The notes: generated from the sequence alone by a model not told the origin. Numbered from the stretch's first letter, positions 1-12,800 are shown. The stretch is DNA of 64,000 bases from Paraspadella gotoi (GCA_051294375.1 CM119265.1:8006772-8070771), one strand, 5' to 3'. A program made the numbers and translations.

Positions 1-293
1 ATATCAATCATTTTTTTCATACCAGAAATTGTTGGAGATATTGTTGGAAAAAAAAAACGAGGGCAGTCTCCCGACGGCGACGCCCTCTTTTTTTTCCTTT
101 GGCGTCTTAGCTTTTGAGGTGAGGACGAGGGAAGCAACGTCTCTTCATCTCTTGCCTTACCTATTTCCTTACCAATCTATTTTCTCTCCTTTTCTATTAT
201 CTTTCCTTTCCTAGGTCTTCCCTTCTCTCTCTTCGTCTACTTTGTCTCTTTCTCCTCGTCTCTGTCTCAATCTTTCCCTCGTTCTCTCTCTCT

Positions 294-349
294 CTCTATC
301 TCTCTCCCTCGTCTCTGTCTCTATCTCTCTCCCTCGTCTCTGTCTCTAT
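294..349 (+). repeat. 25-bp tandem repeat, two copies plus a partial
   Basis: CTCTATCTCTCTCCCTCGTC + TCTGT at 294-318 and 319-343, with a partial unit to 349, inside a CT-rich region (230-350). Confidence 0.9.
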
Positions 350-1304
350 TTTGATGCGAAAAAAATACAACGCGTTACTGGGAACGAATAAGAGATTGAG
401 CAGAGGAAAGTTTCCCGCGCCGAGAAGCCATATCGTCGTCGTCTTCGTCGTCTTCGTCGTCGTCGTCGTCTTCTGTCTCTACGACAGATTTTGATGCCAG
501 CGACAGAAGTTATGTAACGTAATGTACTCTAATGTAACAACATCGGCCATATGCGTTATAAAGGTAAATGTTAGGGAAAGAAAAACTCAAAAAGTCAAAA
601 TACAATTATACAATATACATGTACTATGACATAGTCTATGTAGTTTTAAGTGACTAGACTTACTATCAGTTAAGTATAACTTAATAACTATAAGAAAAAC
701 TTCCGCGAGCTCTAATACGTAAGTACCAAAACACCCGGTTTTTTTTTGGCAAGAGAAAGGTAGGCGCTCTACAGTCGGAAACGTATAAAGCTGACGTCTC
801 CAATACTAGAATCAAATTACCATCCAGAAACGGCTACACTGACCCTTTTACGCCGAAAGTGGGAATAAAAATTGTGTTTTTTTGCTTGGATGGTTCGTTT
901 CTCTGACTCTTACCTAGACGAGGTCTCTCTGTCTCAATTCTCCCATTCTCCATGTCCGTAGATCCGTCTCACTCTTACTCTCGTCTCTCTTTTCTCTCTC
1001 TCTCTCTCTCCCCCACGGCCTAAAAATAATTCCATTCAAACTCGAATAATGAATTGAATTGATTGAAGTAGAGCGATATTTTTTATCCCGATTTCGCCTC
1101 CCGCGAGTGTCCATTGTCCGCACAGCCTTCCGACCACATGTCCTTAGTCCACAGACCACATCACTTTTACTCTCCACACCCCCGACAACAATGCCATAAC
1201 CACCCACATCAACTTTATAGTCACCAGACAATTCATATCAGTTTCACCCTTCCCCCCTAAGCACCCTAAGCTTCGCTCGATTTTTCCCGTGGGCGCAATG
1301 ACCG
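350..1304. other. No feature recognised
   Basis: Mixed DNA with a (CGT)n run at 439-475 and a short CT run at 994-1010. The minus frame at 914-1231 shows no domain. Confidence 0.5.
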
Positions 1305-1742
1305 NNNNNNNNNNNNNNNNNNNNNNNNNNNNNNNNNNNNNNNNNNNNNNNNNNNNNNNNNNNNNNNNNNNNNNNNNNNNNNNNNNNNNNNNNNNNNNNN
1401 NNNNNNNNNNNNNNNNNNNNNNNNNNNNNNNNNNNNNNNNNNNNNNNNNNNNNNNNNNNNNNNNNNNNNNNNNNNNNNNNNNNNNNNNNNNNNNNNNNNN
1501 NNNNNNNNNNNNNNNNNNNNNNNNNNNNNNNNNNNNNNNNNNNNNNNNNNNNNNNNNNNNNNNNNNNNNNNNNNNNNNNNNNNNNNNNNNNNNNNNNNNN
1601 NNNNNNNNNNNNNNNNNNNNNNNNNNNNNNNNNNNNNNNNNNNNNNNNNNNNNNNNNNNNNNNNNNNNNNNNNNNNNNNNNNNNNNNNNNNNNNNNNNNN
1701 NNNNNNNNNNNNNNNNNNNNNNNNNNNNNNNNNNNNNNNNNN
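1305..1742. other. Assembly gap, 438 N
   Basis: Sized gap; the right flank is a T run. Confidence 0.99.
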
Positions 1743-2011
1743 TTTTTTTTTCTGGAAAATATAATTTTCTTTCGCACTGATACTTTTCCTTTCGGCCTCG
1801 TCACACACGTTGTGTCTCTTCCTTTATTTTCCTTTATTTTCTTTTCTTTTCTTTTCTTTTCTCTTTATCTCTAAGGAACTCCCGCTTTACTTTTTTCCTT
1901 CCTTATATTTTCTCCATCTCCCTCTCTCTGCCTCTACTTCGTCTCTCTCTCCATTTAACTCCTGGCGTTCATTATTTCTGAGTTCGTAATTTCCCGTTTA
2001 TACTCGCACGT

Positions 2012-2180
2012 NNNNNNNNNNNNNNNNNNNNNNNNNNNNNNNNNNNNNNNNNNNNNNNNNNNNNNNNNNNNNNNNNNNNNNNNNNNNNNNNNNNNNNNNN
2101 NNNNNNNNNNNNNNNNNNNNNNNNNNNNNNNNNNNNNNNNNNNNNNNNNNNNNNNNNNNNNNNNNNNNNNNNNNNNNNNN
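2012..2180. other. Assembly gap, 169 N
   Basis: Sized gap; flanks not repetitive. Confidence 0.99.
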
Positions 2181-2499
2181 TTCCGATCCGCTCATTTAAC
2201 TATTGACTCGGGTTAAATCTTTCTCTCGCGCCTGTTTTTCCTTTCGTCATTTTTTCTCATTTCTTTTAGACATTTCTCTTTTTTTTCCCTTTTTTTTCCT
2301 TTTTAGATATTCTTTGCCTTCCCCGTCCTTTGTCGCATTCTCTCCTTTTTTTCCACTCTACTTTAAACTTCACGCTTTACTTTTTATCCCCTTTTTTTCT
2401 TTCTCACAGAATCCTACCTCTTTGCTTTAATTTCCCCCTTCGGCCCTACGTTCAAAAAGCAAAGAGTCGTGTGGCCAAAGAAAAGGATTCTCTCTCTCT

Positions 2500-2667
2500 N
2501 NNNNNNNNNNNNNNNNNNNNNNNNNNNNNNNNNNNNNNNNNNNNNNNNNNNNNNNNNNNNNNNNNNNNNNNNNNNNNNNNNNNNNNNNNNNNNNNNNNNN
2601 NNNNNNNNNNNNNNNNNNNNNNNNNNNNNNNNNNNNNNNNNNNNNNNNNNNNNNNNNNNNNNNNNNN
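2500..2667. other. Assembly gap, 168 N
   Basis: Left edge is a CT run. Confidence 0.99.
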
Positions 2668-2818
2668 TCCTTTCTTTTTTTTTCTTTCTTCTTTTTAATT
2701 CTTTCTTTTCTCATTCCTGCTGGCAAAACTCTCGAGTCACGTGACTTTGATCAGGCAGCCAAAGCCGAGGAGGGGAACAGCTGGCCACGAGTTTCGAGGT
2801 TGAGAGTCCGACCAATCG

Positions 2819-2841
2819 CGTCGTCGTCGTCGTCGTCGTCG
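2819..2841. repeat. (CGT)n microsatellite
   Basis: CGT units in tandem. The same motif class recurs across the window, as (CGT)n at 439-475, 13415-13452, 38602-38636, 48926-48965, 50193-50237 and 61870-61910, and as (GAC/GAT)n at 3208-3280, 44675-44727, 46546-46592, 51137-51178 and 56798-56850. Confidence 0.9.
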
Positions 2842-2927
2842 GCATCTTTAGAAAATCAGACCAATGAAAAAGTCCTATCAAATCAGTCCACTTCTTTGTT
2901 CTGTGAATTTTAATTTATTCATGTAAA

Positions 2928-3066
2928 AGTTGAGCTGGGATTTATAAATAATTGAATTTAACTATTTGTTCCATTCTGTTATGATCAAAACATAAAAATA
3001 TAAAAAAAAGAATTGACTAAATTCTCAATTATTTTAAAATCATTGTAAAATCTCAGCTCGATATTA
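2928..3066. repeat. Imperfect inverted repeat / hairpin
   Basis: GTTGAGCTGGGATTTATAAA near 2928 and the reverse complement of AAAATCTCAGCTCGATATTA near 3048 share GAGCTG-R-GATTTTA and an AAATAATTGA block. Arms of ~35 bases surround an AT-rich centre. It could be a MITE-like remnant or chance. Confidence 0.35.
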
Positions 3067-3206
3067 CTCTTCGCAACGTCAGGCACGTGACTCTCAAAAA
3101 CCTAAGCGCCTCAACCACCTTTTATTTTCTCCGTTTCCTCGTTCCAACTCAGAGTCCAACTCGGTCTCAGATCCTCACGACCGCACCATGGAGCGCCGTC
3201 GCCGGT

Positions 3207-3207
<1 letters not shown>

Positions 3208-3246
<39 letters not shown>

Positions 3247-3280
3247 AAGACGACGATGACGATGACGATGTCAATGACGA
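3208..3280. repeat. (GAC/GAT)n microsatellite
   Basis: GACGATGAC-type units that translate as poly-Asp on plus. It ends ~48 bases before a 25-N gap. Confidence 0.92.
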
Positions 3281-3327
3281 TGACGGGAAAGGAAATTACA
3301 AAGAGGACTATAAAGAATTGAAGATTG

Positions 3328-3352
3328 NNNNNNNNNNNNNNNNNNNNNNNNN
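3328..3352. other. Assembly gap, exactly 25 N
   Basis: Both flanks contain GATTG (AAGATTG / GATTGAAATTG), so the sides may overlap. Confidence 0.99.
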
Positions 3353-3600
3353 GATTGAAATTGACTTAAATGCTTAAAGATGTGAAAGACAAAGCATATT
3401 GTTACAATATCGGTGACGAAACTCATATCGATGTTCTTCAGAGGTGACTGTATAAATGATTAAAAAGAACCAACAACATAAACCAAACAGAACGCTATGA
3501 TGAGTCATTTACTCTTCAATGTGACCACAACAACTACAAACAACTAAGAAGAGGTCGATAGATCGCATATAACAGATCCTTTTGTGTCTCCCATTCATTT

Positions 3601-3645
3601 CCTCCCCCCCTCCCGCCCGCCCCCCCCCCCCCACCCCCCCCCCCC
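3601..3645. repeat. Poly-C tract, 45 bases almost all C
   Basis: Runs of C of 7, 3, 3, 14 and 13 are broken by single T, G or A. The minus strand is therefore a run of G tracts meeting the simple G-quadruplex pattern. Confidence 0.9.
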
Positions 3646-3787
3646 TTCTGCCGGCTCACCCCCTCCCCCTTTTTCCAACCTCGGTTCGTCAAAGGTGAGA
3701 GAAATGCGTTTTGTCCGCGGGTCATTTTAATGGAGATGAAATCTGCCCGTAGCTGTTTTCTGACCGTGGACGTGCGGAATGGGATAG

Positions 3788-3905
3788 AAGAGAGAGAACA
3801 TGAGAGAGAGATGATAGAGAGTGAGATGTAAGAGAGAGACGAGAGAGAGAAAGTGTCGACGGCAATGGAGGACTTCGAAGGAGAGGGGGGGAGAGAGAGA
3901 GAGAG

Positions 3906-3990
<85 letters not shown>
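3788..3990. repeat. (GA)n-rich array
   Basis: GA dinucleotides with ATGAGAGAG and CGAGAG interruptions; densest at 3891-3990. Confidence 0.95.
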
Positions 3991-3992
<2 letters not shown>

Positions 3993-4251
3993 ACCTCGCA
4001 TTTTTGTCTTCTCAAACACTCGACCTCGAAGAAAAAAAACGATTTTTTGTGGGGGTTTTGTTTTGAGGACAATTTTATTTATTTCTTTGTATCTTTGTTT
4101 TGTGGAGTGGGCGAGATGATTTTTAATGGATTGTCATGTAAACATGTGGACAGTGAAAAGTGCAAGGGAGATTTTTGCACACGTGGATTACATATTAGTC
4201 AGGTTATATGTACCAAACACTAGTAAACATCACGAGTAGGAGTGGATGAAA

Positions 4252-4386
4252 GAGAAGAAAGAGAGGGAGAGGAAAGAGAGAAAAGGGGAGAGGGAGAGAA
4301 GAGAGTTTATAGTGGGAGAGAGAGAGAGAGAGATAAGAGAAGAGACGAGAGAGAGATGAGAGATCGAAAGAGAGAGAGAGAGAGAT
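4252..4386. repeat. (GA)n-rich array
   Basis: GA-rich DNA with GGGAGAGGG-type interruptions. Confidence 0.9.
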
Positions 4387-4439
4387 GGGGGAGAGAAATA
4401 GCGGAAGAACGACAAAAACGTCTCGGCAAACTTTACAAA

Positions 4440-5896
4440 GGAATATAAAGGACATGACTCGATTGTAAAAAAAATCAGAGTCTGCAACGCGGAAAACACT
4501 TTCAAAATACACTTCGAAAATAAACAAAAAAAATAACAATAATCGATAACAAAAAAATAATTAGCATATTCTGGTTAAAAAAAATAAGATAATAGGAAAA
4601 AAAACTACAGCTGTAAAGTTGAAAGGCCTCGAATTCAACTGATTGGTGACTCTCGCGGAAAATTAGTTTACAAAAATTCATTTTCGCTTACTTTACAAAA
4701 AATGGGGGAAAGAAAAAACATTGTAAATGAATAAATAAGCACAAAAAACAAAACAATAAATAGCCCTTGACGAATGAGTTCCGTGAATTACATGTGCGGT
4801 TTGGTGATGTCGTAGTGATATATTTGTATCCGAATTGAATTCAAATTGTGTTTAACGATTTCCTACTGAATGAAGTTTGAAAAAAAAGGATTGTGTACCA
4901 TTGGAAAAATCGTCTTTTGCTTATGAAGAATCGATTCATTTATATTTTCGCTATAATCTATAGTGAAAAAAAAAATGTTTGTGCGCAGAAGAAAAAAAAA
5001 ATTAGGGTCTAGATTAAATACATTTTTGGTGGATGTTACGACGGATCAAACTCTCACGTTTGTGTAACTACGTTTCGCATGTGTAATATTTTAGGAATAT
5101 CAACGATTATCCCCTTAAATCCGAAGCTACATTGGGGATCCTTGTTTCTTCCGGACGGGATGTGCGAATTCTTTCAACGTGTTTCCGGCTATTCAAAGTC
5201 GTTCGGGGTCGCGGCATTTCCGCAAGTGAAGGCGGTAAAACCGCTGTTTTGGAAAAACGTTAGAGCATTACGGCATTTAAGCGGCTCGTTCCTCTCTTTG
5301 GACTCCGTAATGCCCGAAACTCGTTCATCTCTTGATTCTTCTCTCTGTTGGCGATCTGAGTATGCATTCTGCAAATGATAGAAAAAAAAACCAAATGTCC
5401 TTGGTCTCCTTGTTCGTTCATTGCTAATTTCTGTCGTGAGCAATTAATTTTATCTTTTTCTTCAGGCGCCTTCACATTTCAGCGCTCTTCGTTTTTATGT
5501 AATCGCTGTGAAAAATCGTCGCACAAAACCTTGGTCTTTCTCACATCTTTTTCACATTGCATTCTCTCCACAGCCCTTAATAATTCAATGATTAATCTTT
5601 TTAATTATTTATGAAAGAAGAAGCAAAAAAAAAGGACGTCGCTCTTTTTGTCTTTTTAAGTCGCCCCTGAGGAGTATTTTTTGGTAAGAGAAGTCGTTAT
5701 TGCGGATCGCGTTCGGTTCATTGCTCGTTTGGTTTTTGCTGGCGAATTCCCGGAGAGAGGTAATGGTGTGAGAATGGTGGGAAATCGAGGGTTAGAGAAA
5801 CGGTTAGGTAAGTTATGATGGTTCTTTCTTGAAAGTTCTTTAACATTGGTAATGTGTTATGTATGTATATGTTATGAAATTTGGTAACACCCAATA
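4440..5896. other. No feature recognised
   Basis: AT-rich with many A runs to about 5050, then balanced sequence. The 99-codon plus frame at 5079-5378 has no recognised domain or splice context. Confidence 0.5.
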
Positions 5897-6040
5897 TAAA
5901 ATTATCCATGCATTTAATAAATAAGGCTATCTTGCCCCCTGACTGTTTGGAAGGCTTTGGTCGCTTTAAGGGACTCCATCAGTCTTTACATGATACTGAC
6001 ATAAGCAGGTTCCTGCAAGCTTTCAATCAACGACTCTCAC
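5897..6040 (+). repeat. Dispersed repeat family, copy A
   Basis: About 145 bases sharing ordered blocks with 61531-61675: AAAATTATCCAT, CTATCTTGCCC, a TTTGG..GG..TTTGGT segment, a TTTAAG block, and CCTGCAA..GCTTT..AATNAANACTC near the end. Coding potential and tRNA-like A/B boxes were not seen. The family could be a short non-autonomous element; class unknown. Confidence 0.65.
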
Positions 6041-9000
6041 CACAGATTATCAATTATTATAGATTATCTATAATATTATAATATGATTATTTTGATACCA
6101 TAATATATTATATACTTTAATTACATTTCTTTTTAATAAACTCCGGAATCTCAAAAGCAAATGAACTGTCAAAAAGTCTGTGATGAAGTTCCTACTCACT
6201 TTCTTGATCTTGTTATTTATCCTTTTAACTCCTCACTTTACTCACCTCTCAATATATTTCCATTAACATCCCCCACCCTGATATCACCTCCCCCCACTCG
6301 TACCTCGTCTTCTCCTTGGCGATGTGTACAACCCTGGTGATTTTTCGTTGGTGACTGGCAATTTGCAAGTCGCCAAATGGGCGTTCCAGAGTGACTCTTC
6401 GTGTGACTCCACCAAACAGGAGCCTGCAAATTGTTCGTCGCCAAAGAGCCTTCGTTTTAAATCCGTCGCTTATTATCTATTCAGATAAATTTCAGACTCG
6501 ATTTCCTTTATGAAAAATTCCCGGGTCTCCGAGGTCTTTCATGCTTATTTAACATTTTCGATTGATCTTCGCTTTTGTTCCTGAATTTTTCGTTGGGAAC
6601 CCGGAATTTACATCGCTCTAGTGTTAGTATTGTGGAATAATCATCGAATCATGAATTTAGTCGCTAGAACATATAAATAATCAATATTTAACGAATATTA
6701 AAATAAAAATTAAGGGAAAATATGTACTATTTTATGAGAAAAGTTTTTTTTCCATGAAAAAGCTTTCCCTTGTACTTGGCTATGCGCAATGAGAGAAATT
6801 TTCAGGACTTGGCGCGGAATCATTTAATGTTTTGACGCAGGGTGCATATAAGCAGAGGAGGATTTCTGATGGAGACGGTAAAGGCGGATGGGAGGACTGA
6901 GATGATGAGAGTCGAGACGATAGGAGACGCAAATGACGAGAATGGGAGGAGCAAACAGTAGAGAGAGAGAGAGAGAGCGGGATGAAGAATCTGAGCAATG
7001 AGGAACGCAGGAGAGAAGTCCGCGAGAGAGAGAGAGAGCAAGGAGAGACAGGGAAGGCAAAATAACAATTGTAATTAACCTGAAGCCTTTTTGTCGAGTT
7101 TAGCGATTGATCCTCAGAGATGCTCCGATTTCCCCGTTACAATCTCCTTTCTCTCGCTCTCCAAGAAATTGGCCTTGCTCTTTTCAACGTCTGATGGGCT
7201 GTGGGACGAAAATCGGCGGAGAAAATTGAGGCTTCTGCCAAAACTGGATTCGGGTGGATGAGAGTAAGGATTGGCAAGGTTGTCCCAGATCCGGGCCTTT
7301 TTTTCGTTGGATATAATGGAATTTAGATTGAAAAATTAGCCTGGGTTTTTGCAGATAATATTCTTTGGAACGTTTCCCAATTATATGGTTTAGCTTATTG
7401 CGGTTCAAGTTCCAATTTTTGTCAAATATGAATCGTGTTTTGAGTTGGACATCGGGGTTCCGGAATTTGTATTGACTGTGTTTCCATATACAGGGCGAGA
7501 TGTGGGCCGTCCTATATTATCCGGACAAAAGTGAAAGTTTCTTTTCCTGCCTGAACGAGATTTGGACAATCCAATTTTGTGTAGACTTTTTACAATTTTT
7601 AGACAGCGCCTCCGTTGTGGGATAGGAACGATAAAATCATTGGAGTGCATGCTAACAATTATTATGAATGAATTTTTAATATAATAAAAGGTTTTAGAGA
7701 CGCGTAGAATTATAGTCATTTCCAGGATTTAAATAACTATTAGTTTGTTTTTACATCAAGATGAATTTTGCCGGAGCCTGGTCTCCCTCCAATATAAAGA
7801 AACTCCCTCGTTTCGTGCAACCCCCCTCCCTGACGCTCCCCGCTCCCACAATATTCCGCACAATCTGCTGGGGGATTCTTTGACTCACAACATTCCGTTG
7901 GGAGATGTTGTCTCGGTTCCACGCAGTCTGCATCGTGATCGAGTAGCATCATCCTTCTTCATACTCCTTCCATCATTATTCAACGACTCACCCTTTCGGA
8001 TAAAAAAAAGGAAGAAAAAAAAATTTCATTTTGGGAGGAAAGCTGTTGTTTTTTTTAATTTTCCGTGAGTGTCGCAGTTTGACTTATAAAAAAATGAAAG
8101 AGAGCAAAGATTCTACGATCGATAAATTCCGCGCGTTTATATACGCTCGCGCATATATGTTTCGCACGTTTTATTAAGAACATTAGTTCGTTTTATATAC
8201 AAAATAAATCTCTAGTTCTACTCATTAGCCAAATATAATATGATCTTTAACATAATAAACATTTAAAATATAGCCGCCGCAGTATCCTTCAAAGGTGCCA
8301 TCTTAGATATCAGGTATATTTCACAACCTAAATTGGTATTTCAGATCCGAGTAAGCAGTTTCGAAGACAATTCAGTTAAGGCATTCGGAGCGCGTGTATA
8401 AAACAAAATTCGAATAAATAATATAGATACTACACAACAAGACTGACAGTTTTACTTTCGTTTCAAAAGACCGAAAATACGGCGACGCGCGGCAAAACTC
8501 GTTTTTCAGGGGGTTCGTCCCTCGAGCCTTTCAACCTCAAATTTTCCCACTTCGCTCGATCCCCCGAGTATTTTACAACCCTCTCCTCGCCAGATGCAAC
8601 CAGATTTTGTTGTTTTGGAAAATATAAGAAGCGACCATCATTTTCATATTTCGACCGTAGCAACAATAAAAGACTATACAACTTGTGAATCAGTTGATAT
8701 ATTCTAACGCGAGAAACGACCCCTATCGTTTGCCAACAATGAAAACCTACCTATACGACGCCATTGGTCGCCTCCATTCTCGTAAATCATCCCAACGCCA
8801 TCTTCCGATGCCCATTTTCGCGTTAACTCCCACTGTGTGATCAGCACAGTGTGTTGCCCAGGCCGAGCACCGCCACGACCGGCCAACAGGGTAATGACCT
8901 TTGCCGATCGATTTGCCTGCCAAACGAGTTAAAACTGCCCTCCACGCCCCCTTTTTTCGCCCCCCCCTCTCGATCGCCTTTGCTCCCCTTTCGCCAAACA

Positions 9001-9060
9001 AAGAAGTTAGATCAAGTTTGTGCTCGTGGATGTGATACAATGCGTTTTTCTGTGTATCGC
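6041..9060. other. No gene recognised
   Basis: Short GA runs at 6961-6978 and 7023-7041. Two adjacent minus frames (7405-7719 and 7184-7408) are not low-complexity but show no domain or conserved motif. Confidence 0.45.
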
Positions 9061-9067
9061 CTCATTC

Positions 9068-9388
9068 GCCGAGAGAGAGGAGAGAGGGAAAGAGAGAGAG
9101 AGGGAGAGAGAGAGAAAAAGAGGTAAAACTAACCCGTTAAGCTCGCGAGGAGACGGAATAAAAAAAAAACGCGCCCGAGAGACAAAAGAGCGGGATAGAG
9201 AGCGAGACAAATTGATTTCTCACGTTTGGTCATTTATTGGAAATCTTTCGCGTCCATATTTCTTGGAGTTAAAAATCCCTTTAGCCTTCAGGTACTGAAG
9301 ATGGTCGCGTCTCTTCCCACTGAAGTAGTCTCCAACATCTGTTCTGGCACAGAGAGAGAGAGATTTTTAGAGAGAGAGAGAGAGAGAG

Positions 9389-9436
<48 letters not shown>
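9068..9436. repeat. Two (GA)n arrays, 9068-9118 and 9351-9436
   Basis: Both are GA-dominated. The DNA between them (9119-9350) is non-repetitive. Confidence 0.9.
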
Positions 9437-9439
<3 letters not shown>

Positions 9440-9970
9440 ATCTTAGGAGAACGAAAATCTGGGTCAGACATAACCACGCGGCGCTAGACGCCGGTGAGAC
9501 TCTGTGGATGAAAGGAGAGAATGATGATGATGATTAATACATCTATTAACAGCCTGGGCCCACGCCGTATGGTGCCCTCTTAGGCGACTCGATGAATAAT
9601 AACTAGTGACATTTACAGATAATGTCCTAAATACTGACATTATGAATCTATTATGACTTTTTGACTGAGTGAAAAAATTCTATCTGAACAGAATGTTGCA
9701 GACACTATTCTGCAATTTCGTAAAATTTTACATGTTGACATTACGTAAGTTAATAGTTTGAATGGCCCAAAATTATTAAAATATTTAAACATGTTCGGTA
9801 AAAACCCCGATCGGTGTTTTAAAGTCAACATAATATAACGCGTAATATTCCGTAACAATAGTATATAACCGATAGTCAAACTACGCGGTTTTAATCCAAT
9901 TTTATAACTATCACGTGACGTTCTACATGACTGCTGAAAACAGTATCTAATACTGCCTGAAAACAGGCAC

Positions 9971-10068
9971 TATAAATCGGCGCAATGTCTCGTAAAGTAA
10001 AACAAGTTGAAAAATTTAATATTTCTAATGCACAAACGAATTTACTTCAATACGGCGATCGCGCATAA
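9971..10068 (+). CDS. TATA-like box followed by a 27-codon small ORF
   Basis: TATAAAT at 9971-9977 is followed 8 bases later by ATG (9985) and 27 codons beginning MSRKVKQVEKFNIS, then TAA at 10066-10068. The spacing is too short for a normal TATA-dependent transcript to include this ATG, so the two need not be linked. The 3' part runs into a three-copy degenerate repeat (10030-10112). Reported as a small ORF only. Confidence 0.12.
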
Positions 10069-10112
10069 GCGAATTAACTTTAATACGCACTAAGCGAAGA
10101 TTTACTTTAAGT
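10030..10112 (+). repeat. Degenerate ~28-bp tandem repeat, three copies
   Basis: Units around ACGAATTTACTTCAATACGG, GCGAATTAACTTTAATACG and GCGAAGATTTACTTTAAG. Confidence 0.65.
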
Positions 10113-11159
10113 GTTTAACTCGTCTTATTTAGATTTGAGGGTCTGTATTTTGTAATAATGATGAAAGTTTGGCACAAATGAAGAAGTTTGGCACGATCGA
10201 GTCCTCAGGCCGACTGCTGCGGCTGGGCATCGGCCGAATGAAATCTGCTGAGGGGCGTGCCGATCTTGTTGACTCCTTTTGCTTTACTCCCGTTTTGCAT
10301 GTCGTTCATCGTCTCCATCACGAAGTTTGAAATTGAGTTCGAAACCCCGCTTGCCGAGTAGGTTCCTGCGTATCTTGGGTGAGATATTGTTTGAATGCTA
10401 TTGGTTCGGTCGGCACTGAGTAAACTTAAGTTCGGTCACAGCGCCTGTCTTTTGTTAACGTGGAACCCAGGCCAATTCCGCTGGAGAGACGGCTTTGTAC
10501 GTTTCGCCAGCTCTAATTTTTAATCTTCATATTGATGAATAGTGTCCCCGCCCCCCCCCCCTTTAACAAATATTGACTTTTGAAGTACATATTAATTATC
10601 TTTTTAGGCGAAATTTCATTTTAAATGGCATCTTAATGCCGGGGCTGTCTTCCGTCACTCGGAAGTTCTAAGACTCCGATGATTTGCCACGATACTGTTG
10701 GGATTGTTTAAGCAACACTCTCAAGAGGATTGTGTAGTGTATTTTTCTAATTTGTTCCAATGAACTTCTGACATGGGGATATAACTCCGTTGACTCGCGT
10801 ATTCGAATATAGGTTGCTATATCATAACGTTATAATAGATTATGTATTAATCGTGGATGGTTTGGGTTTTAGGTTTCCTTATTCTAGCGATAGAACAGAC
10901 CCCAGTCTTGTGATTCGGCGCTTCGTCATGGTTGCAATAATGTATCTTTCCAGAGGCAGTTTTTTTGGTCAAAATCTGAACCCCCTAAGTTACAGGTATT
11001 CTGTGAATGTCATCTGGCAGGATATCCGTCCATCGACCTACTCTAGCCATCTGGGTCAAAAGGAGGGACACTTTGAGTGGACACTGAATGGCGGGCAATC
11101 GTACGGCAAAAAATATATGAATGCCTAAGTGAACAACATGAAATTACATGGAAGAAGAG

Positions 11160-11160
<1 letters not shown>
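10113..11160. other. No gene recognised
   Basis: Non-repetitive, with a 10-base poly-C at about 10553. The plus frame 10790-11128 (112 codons) lacks any recognised motif. Confidence 0.45.
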
Positions 11161-11197
<37 letters not shown>

Positions 11198-11203
11198 AGA
11201 GAG

Positions 11204-11235
<32 letters not shown>
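11161..11235. repeat. (GA)n array
   Basis: GA dinucleotide with AGAAGAG and GAGGAG interruptions. Confidence 0.95.
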
Positions 11236-12207
11236 GATGGGTTTTTGCATTCGGTGACGAGCACCGCCATGAACAACACCGTTAGAGACCAAGACATGCG
11301 CTATCTTTGTTCGTTCTCGCGTCGATGCGGAACCCTATCCACGCGTTTCTCTCTACATCTCGTATCATAAACTTTTTCTTATAAATTTTTTCTTGAAAAC
11401 CCAACACATATCCCCAAAAAGTCCTAATCATCCTAACCAGTTTTAAAATAATTTTGAATATTAAACGATTTTATTTTGTCTATTTTTTCGGAATTGCATA
11501 TTTGTCATGATATGTTTTAATATCTTTGCAATTCCCTATTTTTTGCTTTCCCATCGTTTTTTCTCTAAATCCGGAAGTTTCGCATTTATTTCGCGTCCGA
11601 TCTCAGCGCCGCGCCACCGCCCCTTGCCTCCAACCAGCTTACACACCCGGGTTCCGCTCTCTCTCTGCTCGTCTCTTCTCCTCTCATCTTGCTCTCGTCT
11701 CTCTCTCGCCCGATAAACCTCAATTTAGAGGCTTTTAATCCGAGAGAGAAATTTCATGGCTCGCGCCTCATCTGCGCCGAGAAGCGAATATAAAAATGCC
11801 TCGACTCTCAAACCGTTTCTTCACACTTCAATCTCTTTCTGTCTGTCTGTCTTTTTGTCAATCTTTCTCTTTTTCTCTCTCTCTCCTCTCTCGTTCTTTC
11901 CGCCAGCTTTCAGCCGATCGGCGAATTCCATCTTTCAGCGTGTTCGAGTTTCCCATTCAATTTCGCCAAGTACCTGCCCGGTCGCGAGCTTCATTCTCCG
12001 CTAACTGCGGAACACTTCATGCTTATATCCCCCTTGACTGACGAATACGCTACTCCCACCCTTCTTTTCCTAACTTCGCCCTACGCCCGCGCTGCCTTCG
12101 CGCCGCGCCCGCCGCGCCCGCCGCTGCAGCCAAACTGTGTATGTCGCCGCGATTTTGAGTTTGACGCTGGAATGATTGATGGAACAAAAAACACAGTTTG
12201 AATTTCG

Positions 12208-12290
<83 letters not shown>
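12208..12290. repeat. (CT)n array, ~40 units with one CAT interruption
   Basis: Long nearly pure CT run. It is followed at 12441-12540 by a GA array, giving opposite purine/pyrimidine strand bias within 330 bases. Confidence 0.95.
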
Positions 12291-12294
<4 letters not shown>

Positions 12295-12440
12295 CCATAT
12301 CCATTTCTCTCTGTAGGTGTGGGAAAACTGTTACGCTTGAACTTTTGTTTTCAAGGTCTTCAGGTTTTTTTTTCTCTTTACCTCCTCTCGGAGTTTTCTT
12401 ACGCCGTGAATAACATTCGTCTCTCACCCCCTGGGCTAGA

Positions 12441-12477
<37 letters not shown>

Positions 12478-12540
12478 GAAAGAGAGAGAAGAGAGAGGAG
12501 AGAAAAGGACCACAGAGAGAGAGAGAGAGAGAGAGGAGGA
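12441..12540. repeat. (GA)n array
   Basis: GA repeats with ATGAGAAAG and GGACCACAG interruptions. Confidence 0.93.
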
Positions 12541-12654
12541 GAAACGGTCCCTTTCGTCTTCAGTGAGGAGGATATAATTTCTTTTCTTCGGGCGAAACAA
12601 ATTATTTCCATCGTTTATTCATTCCTTTTTTTTTCCTTCACAATTAACGGGAGG

Positions 12655-12800
12655 ATTCACTGATAATTCACCCAACCGTTCTTGGCCGATTCAGCCGACC
12701 ATTCACCAACATTCACTCAACCATCGATCGATATTCGCGCAGTCATGCATTGACATTCACTCGACCATTCATTTTTGACCGTTCACCGACTTTCATTGAA
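12655..12800 (+). repeat. Degenerate short tandem repeat, CATTCAC-type, ~12-16 bp spacing
   Basis: ATTCAC, CATTCACCAA, CATTCACTCAACC, GACATTCACTCGACC and GTTCACCGAC recur about every 12-16 bases with drift. Confidence 0.7.

Noticed and set aside
3534-4019. 161-codon minus frame, Ser/Leu-rich
   Set aside because: Direct translation of the GA array on the opposite strand; no domain.
10290-10500. Search for tRNA B-box near GAGTTCGAAACC
   Set aside because: No cloverleaf or A-box at the right spacing.
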